Assembly (NCBI GenBank): GCA_018873245.2
Contig: JAEMBT020000009.1
Span: 15,743,794 to 15,807,793 of the forward strand
Direction: 5' to 3'
DNA from: Archegozetes longisetosus
Lineage: Eukaryota; Arthropoda; Arachnida; Sarcoptiformes; Trhypochthoniidae
DNA length: 64,000 nucleotides
Shown here: piece by piece, positions 1-12,600 of the stretch
Layout of the letters: each line of letters opens with the position of its first letter
Position numbering within the stretch: the first letter of the stretch is position 1
Made by a program: the position numbers and the translations under genes
The notes under the pieces: model-generated
The model's input: the letters and a program-made list of their open reading frames with translations, nothing else
Database searches by the model: none
What the model was told of the DNA's origin: nothing

Positions 1-1460
1 ACTTTGATCCAGATATGAATTTTTCATTAATCAATATGCTTATTTGGGGTATAATCACTGTGATTTGGCTGTTTAACGCCTACTCAATAGCAGTCGGAGG
101 ATCCGTTATTTGGTATTTATCAACACTTTATCTTAAATATCAATTCAAGCAAATTAATGATCAGATTGAAGAAAGCCTTCAATTCGGAAATGTTCCTCTC
201 CTAACGAATGCAATATTAATTCATGATTCTGTCACACAATCGACTGATAAATTGAATTCAATTTTAAAATACTTTTTATTTTTGATCTATTTTTTCGCTA
301 AACCGGCACTCAATCTCATGGTTTACATATCACACGCTCCCGAAACTAATATTTATGGCCGTGTGGTGGCTTTGTTTGTTTTCATATTTTTAGTTTCTCT
401 CATTTATGCGTTGTGTTATATTTCCGCAGCAGTTACTAAAGAGGCACATTATTCGTATCCACTTCTCTATACATTTTTGGCTAAAAGACATGTTATAACT
501 GGCGCGAGATTGAAAATTGTGGCATTCATTGAGAAGTTATCCGGACCTGAAATTGGATTCTACTGTTATGATTTATTTCCTATGAATAATTATCAGTTCT
601 ATCTATATATCGCTGGTTGGGTAGCAAATTATTTTCTCATTATCGAACTTATTCAAAAATAATCGTCATATCATATACTTATGTATAAAAATATTATAAT
701 TCACTTTTTTCATCAATCAATAGTGATTTTCACATTTGATTCAATGAATAAAATTAATTGAAGTCTGCCACAAACTTTTGTCATTTATTATAAATATAAT
801 ATATCATGAATGGAATGACTTTATGGGACACAGCGAAATCATTTAAGAAAATTTATTTATGCAATAAAAAATATTAATGAATAGACAATAACTTTTATTA
901 AAAAAGACGTTGAAAAATCATCTGATGCAGTCTAATCCAGTTATTGGTAAATTGTCGATGTATTTAAATGAGTTGCTAATGAATGAATTTACTAACATTT
1001 ATTCTTTAAATTTGGCAGAGTTTTTATAAGCGATGGTACCAATAAATAATTTGGATAATCCTTTAGAATAAAAATAGATAGCTTAGTAATCTGGAGAAAC
1101 GATTAAATGTTCTATAATAAGTTTCACTAAGAATCGCGATTTATCTGTTTTCGAAGTTTTCACTATATTTGATAAAATATCAGTGAACGACAAATCTTAT
1201 AATTCTGAGATTCACAAATATTGATACAAAAATAGACTCTGCGGTTTATTTAGATCAGCAGAACTTTGCAAAATATACAATGTGTTCCGACTCCCTTACG
1301 ATTTAATAGTTTATTTGAATTTGTTATGGCCAGTTCTCTTTTCACTCCATAATTGTAAAATGATAGAAAATGCTCTAATTGTAAACAGAAAATATTTTTA
1401 ATGAAAAAATATGAAATAACAAGTTAATATAATCAAGAATTTTTTAAAAATTGAAATTTC
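1..1460 (+). repeat. Segmental duplication, copy 1 (partner 18947-20975)
   Basis: Coding sequence and 3' flank match the block starting at 18947 almost base for base, including the downstream stretch with CATATCATATACTTATG and the block around 1310-1400. The two copies diverge near 1460 and 20975. Copy 2 differs by a 2-nt deletion in the coding region and by two inserted MITEs (20015-20459 and 20719-20845); this copy has the uninterrupted sites near 1079-1083 and 1336-1340. The left boundary is beyond the window. Confidence 0.9.
3..662 (+). CDS. Gustatory-receptor-like 7TM protein, C-terminal part (cut by window edge)
   Basis: The frame is open from the window edge to a TAA at 660-662. The product has several hydrophobic segments and ends in a helix reading VANYFLIIELIQK, the position of the TYxxxxxQF-type tail of arthropod gustatory receptors; an internal stretch (LKYQFKQINDQIEE) is the intracellular loop seen in arachnid receptors of this family. 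By family knowledge it would be a plasma-membrane ligand-gated chemoreceptor. A nearly identical copy lies at 18355-19606, and the similarity continues about 800 bp into the 3' flank. Unlike that copy, this one has no frameshift in the visible part. The N-terminal half is outside the window, so intactness cannot be judged. The family assignment rests on topology and the tail, not on strong signature residues. Confidence 0.7.
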   Translation, partial: FDPDMNFSLINMLIWGIITVIWLFNAYSIAVGGSVIWYLSTLYLKYQFKQINDQIEESLQFGNVPLLTNAILIHDSVTQSTDKLNSILKYFLFLIYFFAKPALNLMVYISHAPETNIYGRVVALFVFIFLVSLIYALCYISAAVTKEAHYSYPLLYTFLAKRHVITGARLKIVAFIEKLSGPEIGFYCYDLFPMNNYQFYLYIAGWVANYFLIIELIQK

Positions 1461-2276
1461 AGTTTAAATTCTAATGCAATAGATTTTTTCTAGGTCGTAA
1501 ATTCAGAATTATAAAGTTCTAATTGAAATAAAATTAGTAAAATTATAGTTTTAAAATACAAAATAAAATACAGAAATCTTGGAAAAAATTCGGGTGAAAG
1601 GGAGCATTTGAGTCTATAGGTGTTCCTAACCCTCCCCTCCACCCACAAGTGTGATATATCGTTGGATTCAGTACATCAAACTAAACATCTTAATAACTTA
1701 TTTGACCACCACTGACCCGAACCTGGTTAGAACAGGTAGGGGTGAGTCACTGTGAGCCACCTAGCTCTCCTTAGAAGATGGCGCATTTACGAAAATTGAC
1801 TCAAAATGATGAAAAGAGTCCACAATTCGAATCTGGTAAAGATTGATCACAGACAGAGTTGGCCATAGATGGCCAGGATCGAATCAGTTGTTGTCAAATA
1901 AGTTAATCTAAACCTAAACTAATGTAACCTAACCTAACAACTCAAACAATAGTACGATTAGGTATACAACTTCAATATAAAATTCTCACTCATTTAGCAT
2001 CTCCATAACAATATAATAGTTTAGGGCAAAATTGATCGGGGTTCTTTGTATTATAAGTTGTGAAATGTAAAATAAACAAGGATTTTCTTACTAACTTGAT
2101 ATTTAACTTTGAATAAATCACTTGGAACTAGATTTTAGTTTTGCACTATAGCCTAATAATTTGTGAATTCATATTTTTGTGGAGTTTTCGTAAAACTTCC
2201 AAAAAATCACAAGAGAAAATTAGACAAAGCTATACGAGCGTCAAATGAAAGTCTACTACTTCATAAAATTTAAGTA
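663..2276. other. Intergenic, no gene seen
   Basis: AT-rich sequence. The first 800 bases are the duplicated 3' flank of the receptor gene. From 1600 to 1950 the sequence is more GC-rich and includes the string ATATATCGTTGGA (about 1656-1668), also found near 30 kb, and short CCTAA-type telomere-like repeats (about 1911-1938). No convincing coding or RNA gene was seen. Confidence 0.5.
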
Positions 2277-2488
2277 TTAGGTTGAGAAAAAGTTTTGTCA
2301 TAAATAGAGGTAATTAAAGCAAATCATTTTATTTAAATTCAAATAAAGTTTAATCGATTATATAATCGCCATCATTATTACGATTGAAGTTTATAATTTG
2401 AAAAGATTTGTAAACAATAGATAAAGTGTCAAAAATTAGATCGAAAAATTACGTTTAGATTTATGACAAAACTTTTTCCTCAACCTAA
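2277..2488. mobile_element. Mariner-like MITE, 212 bp
   Basis: Terminal inverted repeats begin TTAGGTTGAG and continue with AAAAAGTTTTGTCATA at both ends (the right end read in reverse complement, with one internal difference). TTAGGTTG is the classic start of mariner-family termini. A TA target duplication flanks the element (2275-2276 and 2489-2490). There is no coding capacity, so it is a non-autonomous copy that would need transposase in trans. Confidence 0.85.
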
Positions 2489-3088
2489 TAGAATGTCTCA
2501 CAAGTATTTAAAGAAGAGCACTGACAGATAATTTGGGCTATTATTTAATAATTAATCTGACCTTTTCACCGAATAAGTGTGTAAGATTAATTTAAAGAGT
2601 TTTACATAATGTTCAGAATTGATAATATTATTTTTCTGCCAGACATCACTTTTAGGTTTATACATTAATTTCAGCTCAATTACCAAATTTAGATCGCAAT
2701 AGAAAGAAAATGTAATGAGTTCCACTAATTGACTAACATCTCTAACTTTTGTAAGTCAACACAACTCAATGTAAAATTGATATAGAACGTCAATCATTAA
2801 CTATTTGATGAAAATAAATTCTCAAAACAATTATTAGAGAACTGTGTGTAATAATTATTTTTCATCTATTATAAAAGATCGGAAATCGATTTTTATGCAG
2901 AATAATCTAGTTTCTATTCTCTCGTAACATGAAATATCTATTAAAAATACTTAGAAAAATCATCTGGATCATCAAGTTATTCTTAGTTACAAATCAATAA
3001 TTCATAAGCTTCAATCATCTTGAAGACAAAGTTTTCCATAGTAAAAGTTTCTTACAATTTAGCAGAAGACAAGTTTTAAAATATAAAT

Positions 3089-4278
3089 ATGAATAGAGTT
3101 AGTGAGAAGAAAAATCTTCAAATTTCAGAATGTTTACCACCAAACATGACGATAAGACAATCAGCAAGTCATTTCTACAAAATCGGTTTATCACTATATA
3201 ATATTGGTAATCACAATCGAAATAAACTACATAATCCATACTTCATAACAACATTAATATGGATTTATATTATAAAATGTGTTTTGGCACTGCTGTCAAA
3301 TAGTCATAACGATAACTATTATTTATTGATAGATTTTCCATACTTTATACACGCCAGATATCATCTAAACGCTGGTCTTATATTCTATGGATTGATAGGT
3401 TTAATATCACAAAACCTTCATTATTGGTATTACTATAAAGATATAAAGCCAACATATATTAAACCTTTTCAATTGATGTGAGGCTTAGTTGCACCAAAAT
3501 CTATAGGATTCACAAATAAGCTATACATTCATAAATTGTTGAAGAGAACAAGAAGATTATTTTTTATATTAAAACTACTATCATTTACATTAACATTAAG
3601 TGGAATAATATTTTCATCTATATTACTCTTTATTAATCAAACGATATATGAATTAATTGTATGAATTCCACATTTTGTAATAAGTGCATTTTATGCATAT
3701 TATTGTGGTCATTTCATTATATACCAAATTATTTATTTTCATATTATCTCTTATTATTTAAAACTCAAAGTTAAACATACTAATCAACAAATTAAAAATA
3801 TAATTAAATCATTGAGAAGATGTAAAGCTTCACAAATCGACAGAATAATCAAATATTTAGATTCAAATCATTCAGAAATAAAAGCAAACAGTTCAAACTT
3901 ATGGTCGAACTACCTAACATTTTTTGTGTTATCAATAATTAGTGTATTAAACTTTAGTTTATTTGAAGGATTATTTGAAAGAATGGCATTTATTGTCACA
4001 TATTTTCTGTTATACATTGCTTCCTTCTGGACATTGTTTTAGATTTTTTTGTTAAACAGCGCTTCTTCTGTAACTTTTGAAGCTAATAAATCTGGAAAAT
4101 TATTGCACGAATTATTTATTCATTCAGTTACTAAACAAATACCGATCTCTAGAAGAGTGAAGGTATCAAATCTCTTATTTATTTCTATCAGAGAACTTAC
4201 AATCTTTATGACTATTCATAGCTCTTATCTATGATGGAAAAAATTGGTCGCAAAAAGATTGCATTTTATTTCTTAAAG
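3089..4278 (+). pseudogene. Gustatory-receptor-like pseudogene with in-frame stops
   Basis: One reading frame runs from ATG 3089 to about 4278 with no frameshift but with stops at 3479-3481 (TGA), 3662-3664 (TGA), 4040-4042 (TAG) and 4232-4234 (TGA). The translation between the stops reads as one multi-helix membrane protein. A loop (YYLKLKVKHTNQQIKNIIKS) and a later stretch align by eye with the receptor at the window edge, so it is a divergent family member. The conserved C-terminal helix is not visible in this frame after 4234. Four stops without any indel suggest decay by point mutation. Confidence 0.6.
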
Positions 4279-4958
4279 TCTATCATTTTTGATCAGATGA
4301 GGACATTTGAAGTGAGTTTCATGTTATTAATTTGATGGTTTTTATGTTTGAATAGTTTTCATTAAATTTGAAGGCAATGCAATTGTTTACACATAATTGA
4401 AATGCGATCATATTTGAAGGACTGTTCGGAGACTATAATTTGAGGCACAATTACTCAAATTTGCTTTAAAGTAGTATCGGTTAGTTAATACGCTCTCGAC
4501 CTCTCGTCAATTAGTCAATGGATTATAAGCTGAGAACTCATTGACTGCCTTTTCGAGACTTATTTCACGTATTATTAATTTTGTCCAAAATGTAAATCTG
4601 CAGCAAAACGAGACAATTATTCAGTTGTGATACTGTTCACATCGCAATATTTTGATTAATGATTTTTAAAATAATTGGTGGCTTACATACCATAGAAAAC
4701 ATTAATAACAATAATGATAATAAATACTAAGTGTGCGTAAATCTAAAAAAATGCATTTCTATGTCCACAGAACAATGTTTAAGAAATTGATACACATTTG
4801 GTAAATCATACCTGAATTGTGCCACAATTTGTGTTTACTTTCCATTCTCTGGCTTTTCTAAGACTGTGCCATAAAATACAAATCATTTTAAGAGAAGCAA
4901 ACAATCAGTTATTTTATGTTTAATTCGACTAAATATCAAATAAGTTGAAAGCAATTAC
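4279..4958. other. Intergenic, no gene seen
   Basis: AT-rich sequence between the receptor pseudogene and the METTL5-like fossil. No open frame with family resemblance, no clear terminal repeats. Confidence 0.4.
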
Positions 4959-5637
4959 TTAGATACCAAAGTATCGAATGAGTTCAATATCAACTTTCAA
5001 ACGATTGATGTAAACTTCAATTATTGAATAAGTTATTAAGTGATCGATAACTTAATGGCAATTAAGTACTTAATACCTCTCGAGTCCAACTTTTATGTAA
5101 ACTATACACACAATGAGTCGACAATTGAAGCGCTCTTTTGAGAAAAATCATATCAATTCCTAAATCAAATTGAAAACAATTAAAGTGAATATTCAATAAA
5201 TGACAAAATCATTTGACACAAACCTTTATTTTGTTTTGTACTGAAGGGTGGATTCGTAACAACACAATCAAAACATTTCTCAAATGTGTTGCAAAACAGA
5301 TGGTCACAAATGTGGGCACAAATCAAATGTATTTTATTGATGACATCGCTATGAAAGTGTTCGCAATTGGTCTGCAACTCATTAATGGCTTCAATATCAC
5401 AGATATGATGACAGATATGACGACAGATATTACGTGAACGCCAAACACAGCGACAAACAGCTCATCCTATGGTTAGCCTCGCAGTACCACAGCCGACATC
5501 TGCAACACTCGTGTTCAATGTGATCGAACGTGTTGTGAATAGTGAACAGCATTCGTGACCCGATGTGACCACACGCGGAGTATTGCGACGAATGCACTTT
5601 TGGCGAATCCAAGTCTTCCTTCTCTCAAAGTTTTCAT
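4959..5637 (-). pseudogene. METTL5: METTL5-like rRNA adenine methyltransferase pseudogene
   Basis: Read on the minus strand, the pieces follow METTL5 in order: HIGSRMLFTIHNTFDHIE (5580-5510), the SAM-binding motif VADVGCG in a shifted frame (5504-5484), DIEAINELQTNCEH, the catalytic motif VTNPPFSTKQNKG (near 5230), then after a probable 67-nt GT-AG intron GIDMIFLKRAL...VYSLHKSWTRE (5160-5075), and the C-terminal VDIELIRYF ending in TAA at 4961-4959. METTL5 (with TRMT112) makes the N6-methyladenosine of 18S rRNA. At least one 1-nt frameshift before motif I, a small CATATCTGT tandem expansion near 5410, an in-frame TGA and a garbled region near 5060 make this copy non-functional. The retained intron argues against a retrocopy. 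Confidence 0.75.
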
Positions 5638-6260
5638 TTCATTCTTCACTCAATTAATAAACGTTTGTTTCAATTATTAGTTCTGTGCCTTTCATTGAAA
5701 GTCAAGTTTTGTGTTAATAAAATAATAGAATAGATGTCACCACATATTGAACTCGTTGTTCAAAACCTTTGCAAAAGTTTCAGTTCAAATAACAGTCGCT
5801 TTGTTTGTATTGAAACTAATTTAATAATTATTACTGAATATCAAAGTTGATATCATATATTCAAGTGCGATTCGTCTGATTTAAGTCTAAAACTTACAGT
5901 TTATTCAAGACTCGATCATTAGAAAACTGCCAAAGCGTTCAACTAATGCATATTTATTTGAAGTTAATTTACCTAACCTAACCTGCCTAACTCGAACACC
6001 ATTTTATATTGCTTTATAATAAGCCTTCATTTTCTGTGGATTACTTTCATTTTTTCAATCATTCAAGTAAGACTTTTTATTCTGATTTGGCTTCAGTTTA
6101 TTTTTTATTACACTTTAATTTATGATTAATATTCGGTTAATTGGCAAATATTTGTAAAGTAAATATGTGTTTACTACAAAATAACGTCAAAACATGTTTA
6201 TTCACAAACGAGGCGAGAATCTTCACAAAAAATTTATTAAGAATGGATAATTAAAAAAGC

Positions 6261-6336
<76 letters not shown>

Positions 6337-7791
6337 CAATTATTATATTTATGTTCACCAAAATGTTTTGAACGAATTGCTGTTCGGTTCAACTTTTGAA
6401 TTTTCATTAGAAAATAAAGTTATGATTTGATAGTTTTCATAAAATTAAGTATATTTTTAAGAACCGTAAGGATATTATTTTATTTTAAATTTTATATTTT
6501 TAGCGTGTGTTTTATTCAAGGTTCATGTATTAAATGAATAGTTCGATCTTTTTGGAATCACCTATTATTCTCGTAAAGTATGTTGTGATAATCCCAGTCA
6601 CCTAAATGAATCAAAATTTTATTCTAAATAAAATTTCTATAAAAAATTAAAAAAAAATCTCAAATTCACAAAAATGGTAAATAACAAATATCTTCTAACA
6701 ATAAAATTCAACTTTTCCCATATATAATATCCACTGAAAGTTTTCGAAAAATGTATGAAAATATACTTTAAATCATACCTTGTAGATAATAGAGATTAGT
6801 GTTAAAGCAAAGAGAAGTCAATAATTTATATGATTTTTTTATTCAAACTTAAAATAAAATGAAAGTTTTAACTCTTCAGATATGTGTTTATATATATATA
6901 TAAGGTTCACTAAGCAATTCTCTTTATGTACTCGTTTACCTACAATATCATTCAGATCGATATAAATAATCTGGTATTTCAAATTCGTAGTTCTAATCAT
7001 AATCAACAGAGTGGTTCTCTATAGAAAGCATAAACTCATTTGACTTCCAGATGGTTCTCAAGTTTATTACACCATCAATTCAATTAAATATTGTTCGCTA
7101 CAAATCTTTTTCATTCATCTTTAATCGAGATCGTCTGTAATGTTAGTAATACTGATGTGTTGACAATTTTGTTTTGGTGATTGCAAATAAAAATAATTTT
7201 TGTTGATACTGTTGAGTTCTGTCACTCAAATTGAGTTATTGTAATGACGTTAACGTAACAAAACCATCAGAAGTCTCGAAAAAACAGTAGTACTCATACT
7301 GAAAAAATGAGTCTGTTTTAAATTCGAATAGTAAACGAGAATCCTTACGAAGACGATTTATATTGATTTACATTGTATTCATAAAATACAGTCACCCCAA
7401 TACATTATAAGTTAGTGCAGTCAAAAGCATTGGCTATAATGGATGTCTACTGTAAGAGTTTGTATCGAAAATATGAATCATAAAATATAACTTCATAATA
7501 CCTACTCTCTAATAGCTATATAAAAGTTGAATTAACAGAATTGAGTGAATTCATAGTAAATTTAACTCAGTTATAACCTTGAAAACGTTTGCAAAATTCT
7601 AATAATTTCAGAAGTTTGCATTATAGTCGAATGCTTCATGCAGAACAGTGTTCCCTATACCCGACCGACTCTATCCGAACCATATTTTAAAGTCTATCCT
7701 TCATTTGAGCTATCAAATTTTAAAGTTGAACTTAAATTTTTACTAGTGAAAATCAAAAAATCTTTCTCCCTATCATCGAACTGTATTACTA
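5638..7791. other. Intergenic with microsatellite, no gene seen
   Basis: AT-rich sequence with a telomere-like CCTAACCTAACCTGCCTAA string at 5972-5990, an AG microsatellite at 6264-6334 and a TATATATA run near 6892. No coding region supported. Confidence 0.4.
6264..6334. repeat. (AG)n microsatellite, about 71 bp
   Basis: Uninterrupted AG dinucleotide repeat. Length in the assembly may be unreliable and is probably polymorphic. Confidence 0.98.
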
Positions 7792-8519
7792 CGCTTAGTG
7801 CAAAAATACCAGTGTTTAGTTTTTAGTAAATTTATATAAGGCTAAGAGGCGAAAATTGAAAATTCCTTCTCGAATATTTTATTCATATTTTCTTTTATCA
7901 TAATTTCCCAATTTTAATGTATAATTGATAATCCTCTAGCTGCTATAACCTTTTCTAATCGCTGTGGCATTGAATTGATAAATAATTCCAATGTTGAGTG
8001 ACAAATATTTGCCTATACTTCCAAAACTAATCGCTTAAATGCTTCCAAACCAACTGGATCTTCATGCTCAATGATTTTCTTCATTGTCCAGTTGTCCATT
8101 TCGGTTGGTGATATGCGAGTTGCATTATTCTTCCCATATCATTTGCAGTAAGCTTTCTTGGTCTCCCTGCGGCTTTAGCATTATCAATGCCTCTTACTTG
8201 AGCAAATCGTTTTAAATTTTCACGAATTGTAGATTTAGGTATGTTGGTTATTCTGTGTAATTCTTGCGTATCACGGACACCGTTATCATAGAGAATTTCG
8301 AGACAATTTCTTTTGTCTTTTAAAATTATTTTCAAGCAAAGTGTAAACACAAATAGATTATCTCTAAAATGCTCCATTATATGCATTTAAAACTCGTTTT
8401 TATAGATAATTACCTCTTTATTAATTTTGTGAAAGTTTTATCTTTCAATCTATTGTATATTTTTTAAAATTAAAGTTTTATATAAAACCCGCGCAGCACG
8501 AATATTTTTGCACTTAGCG
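7792..8519 (-). mobile_element. Tc1/mariner deletion derivative with HTH remnant
   Basis: Termini CGCTTAGTGCAAAAATA (left) and the inverse of CGCTAAGTGCAAAAATA (right) are flanked by TA on both sides (7790-7791 and 8520-8521). Inside, on the minus strand, 8386-8081 encodes the N-terminal helix-turn-helix part of a Tc1-type transposase (IPKSTIRENLKRF, GRPRKLT), followed by a second frame near 7990-7930 reading LFINSMPQRLEKVIAARG, the usual Tc1 C-terminal tail. The middle DDE catalytic part is missing: an internally deleted, non-autonomous copy. Confidence 0.85.
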
Positions 8520-8521
8520 TA

Positions 8522-9635
8522 TTATCTGTATGTTCATGAAAAAACAGTTCTTTTGTTTGTTTGTAAACTTTTTGTCAATCATATCGTTATTTTTATTAAT
8601 CAAAAGAGTAAAAATTATCTTTCAAAACTTATAGAAAAATCTTGAATTTTCCCATAGTAATTAAATAAACGATAAGCAAGCGATGCATCAAATAAATACG
8701 ATCTCAAATTTTGTCGCATTTTTTCCAAGCTTACATTTCGATTTTTAAAGAATGTATGGTATGAACTATACCTCATAGCCTCCCACCAGCTACAGCTGTT
8801 AATATTTGGCCAGTTGTGTCAAATGAACTTCTTTATGGGAGTTTGTAGTCTACACAAATAGTGGATATAATCCTTATCCACATAAAATGAAGATCCAGTC
8901 TCTCAATTCCCTTCATATTTTCTGTTCACTTGTGAAGCCATCGATTATGAATTTGTCAGATATGAATGTGTAAAACAGTTGTCGAACTTGTTTGATCGAA
9001 ATATGACTGGAGAATTATCTAAAACATTTTTTCTACTAATAAATCCCTGATCTGACTCTAATCCGAATGTCTAACTTATTAGACGTAGTAATATTCGCAT
9101 AACTGTTAACCGTCACATTCTGTATCGGAACATGAGTAAAGTTAGTGTTGGGTGCATAAAATGTAATCGCTGTCTAAACAGTAGAAGAATTTCAATGAAT
9201 ATATCATCACCTCAGTGCTATAATGCGTTAACTAGGAAAAGTCTGCTTTTGAGAAATTTGAGTTCAAAGTTTAGAATCGAAATCTCAAGAAACTATCAAA
9301 GCTGTACAATTCACTATATAATATTTGATATAGATGTATTTAATTCTTTTATAGTTGAAGAATATCTGAATCCTGTAACTTCCTAATTACCCGTAGTCGG
9401 AACCAGATTTCTGAGTTAGCGCTTTCTAGCTCCGAAAACTTCTTAAATCCTTAGTGATATAATGCGCTAACTCAATAAAATTCAAAAATACTTAGTTATA
9501 GATAAAAAATCGTAAGAATATAAATAAACCTTATTGTAAATCTTATAGAATATATTGATCCTAAATGCATCAGCTTATTGACTTGAGGCTTATTCTAATT
9601 ATGTATTTTAATTATTTAGATTTTTAATACAAACA
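8522..9635. other. Intergenic, possible coding relic at 8884-9050
   Basis: No firm gene. A plus-strand stretch (about 8884-9050) stays open and reads as plausible protein (FTCEAIDYEFVRYECVKQLS, then LFDRNMTGELSK) but I do not recognise it. Two imperfect copies of CAGTGCTATAATGCGTTAACT lie at about 9212 and 9452. An AG acceptor-like site (TTATTTAG, about 9613-9620) precedes the ankyrin start codon and could end a 5' UTR intron. Confidence 0.3.
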
Positions 9636-12600
9636 ATGCCTGATATGTCTACAATTAACACAACCGAAACAGCAACAACGGTTAACACAACATCACAGCA
9701 GTCGATCAATGCAAGTATTGAGAATTTGAAAAATAAGATATTCGAAGATGTAAATAACGTACAAACACTTAGAAACTATATTGAAAAGGCGAAAGAGATT
9801 GGAGAATTAAATGAAATTATTAATATAAAAGATGAAAATCAAAATACACTTCTACACTTAGCTGCAACGAATGGTGATGATGAAATAGTTGATGTCCTAT
9901 TAAACAATAGAGCTGATGTTAAAGTAACTGATAAAAATAGTTGGACACCTCTACACTTGGCTGCTCTTTACAATGAGAAACCTGATATCGTGAGACTTCT
10001 TCTCGATAGAGGTGCTGACACTAATGCTAAAGAAAAGGATGAGTGGACACCTCTACATATGGCTGCTGTTTACAATGAGAAACCTGATATCGTGAGACTT
10101 CTTCTTGATAGAAGTGCTGACATTAATGCCAAGAATAAGAATGAGTGGACACCTCTACATTTGGCTGTTCGTAATGAGAAACCTGATATCGTGAGACTTC
10201 TTCTTGATAGAGGTGCTGACATTAATGCCAAGAATAAGAATGAGTGGACACCTCTACATTTGGCTGTTCGTAATGAGAAACCTGATATCGTGAGACTTCT
10301 TCTTGATAGAGGTGCTGACACTAATGCTAAAGAAAAGGATGAGTGGACACCTCTACACTTGGCTGCTCTTTACAATAAGAAACCTGATATCGTGAGACTT
10401 CTTCTCGATAGAGGTGCTGACACTAATGCTAAAGAAAAGGATGAGTGGACACCTCTACATATGGCTGCTCGTTATAATGAGAAACCTGATATCGTGAGAC
10501 TTCTTCTCGATAGAGGTGCTGACATTAATGCTAAGGAAAAAGATGAGTGGACACCTCTACACATGGCTGCTCGTTATAATGAGAAACCTGATATCGTGAG
10601 ACTTCTTCTTGATAGAAGTGCTGACATTAATGCCAAGAATAAGAATGAGTGGACACCTCTACATTTGGCTGTTCGTAATGAGAAACCTAATATCGTGAGA
10701 CTTCTTCTCGATAGAGGTGCTGACATTAATGCTAAGGAAAAAGATGAGTGGACACCTCTACACCACGCTGCTCATTACAATGAGAAACCTGATATCGTGA
10801 GACTTCTTCTCGATAGAGGTGCTGATATCAATGCTAAAGATATGAGGGGTTGGACACCTTTGCATGAAGCTTTTCGTGAAAATGGTAAACTTGTAATAGT
10901 CGAGGTTCTTGTCGATAAAGGTGCTGATATCAATGCTCTTGGATGGAATAATTGGACTCCTTTACATCGGGCTGCTCAAAGTGGATACAAGGAAATTACT
11001 AACTTTCTTATAAATAAAGGGGCAAACATAGATGTTAAAAATAATAATAGTGAGACACCTTTACACGTTGCTGTTGAAAAAGGCAAATCCGATGTAGCTA
11101 AGCTTCTGATAGACAGTGGTGCTGATCTATTTATTAAAACTATTTCCGGTTGCACATCGTTAGAGTTGTCAGATAAATCAGAATTAGCATTGTTTATTTT
11201 GGACAAATTAGCTGCTTTGAAAAATATCACGCATTTAAATGCTGCAGTTAGATATGGTTCATCGAAAACATTGACACTTTTGATGCATGAAAATATAAAT
11301 TCTAAGGACAGTAATGGTAATACTCCTTTACACTGGGCAGTTAAAGAAGGTAAATTTGAAGTGATAAGATTACTCATCACAATTGGTGCCACAATCAATG
11401 CGAAAAATAATCTTTATCTTACGCCTTTACACCTCGCTTCTCAAAATGGTCGACCGAACGTAGTGGCCCTACTTGTTCATAAAGGTTCTGACATTAATGC
11501 AAGAGACAAGAATAATTGGACACCTTTGCACTTTGCTGTTGAGAACGGTAACTTGAATGTTGTTCGATTACTAATCGATCAAGGTGCTGATCTTAATGTT
11601 GTAACAAACCTTGGTAAAACCTCATATGACATTGCTAAGGAAAAGAATTATGTAAAAATTGTGGAAATCATAACAAATGAAGAATTGTTTGATGCTGTGA
11701 AAAACGAAGATATTAGTAAAATTAGAGACTCTCTTTCTAAAGGTGCTGATATTAATGCTAAGGGAAATAATGATTGGTCACCTTTACATATTGCTGTTAA
11801 ACAAGGTAATCTTAATGTGATTGAGTTTCTCCTAAACCATGGTGCTAATATTGAGGCTAAAACTAACTATGGATGGACACCCTTGCACGTGGCTTTAGAC
11901 AAGTGTCAACTAAATATTATCGAATTTTTCATGAATAAAGGTGCTGATATTAACGCTAAAACTAATAAAGATTGGACACCCTTACATTTTGCTGTTTACA
12001 AGTGTAATTTCAATGAGGTTAAGCTACTCGTAGATAAAGGAGCTAATGTTAATGTTAAGAAGAATGATGGTTGGACACCTTTACATTGGACTGCTTACAG
12101 TGGTAATATTAGTTTAGCCAAACTACTTGTAGATAAAGGTGCTGACATTGAGGCGAAAGATAATTTTGGTTCAACTCCTCTCTACTATGCTGCTAAAGAA
12201 GGAAAACTGGATGTTGTCAAATTGCTTGTAGACAACCGAGCTGATGTGAATATTGTGCAAAGGGATGGTAGGACACCTTTACACTGGGCAGCTTATAATG
12301 GCCATTTGGATGTGGTTGAATTTCTAGTGGGAAAAAATGCTGATATTACTGTTGCTGATAAGAATGGAAAGACACCAAAAGATTTTGCTACTCAATCTGG
12401 TATTAGTTCTAATGTAATACAATTTTTAGAGCAAGTACAAGCAGATTATCTCAGAACTTCTACAAGTAGCAGCAAATCCGTCAACACGAATCAAACTATT
12501 ACAACTGAAATATTTGTTACTACTTCAAGCAAAACTAGTTCACTAACAACTACAATTTCAGTTCTTGAACGCTTAAAGAATGAGCTATTAAGTAGTGTAA

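Noticed and set aside
1850-1900. GGATCGAATC as a possible tRNA or SINE B box
   Set aside because: No matching A box, no acceptor stem and no cloverleaf could be drawn.
5213-5437. Plus-strand 74-codon frame at 5.2-5.4 kb
   Set aside because: Shadow of the METTL5-like fossil, which explains the sequence on the other strand.
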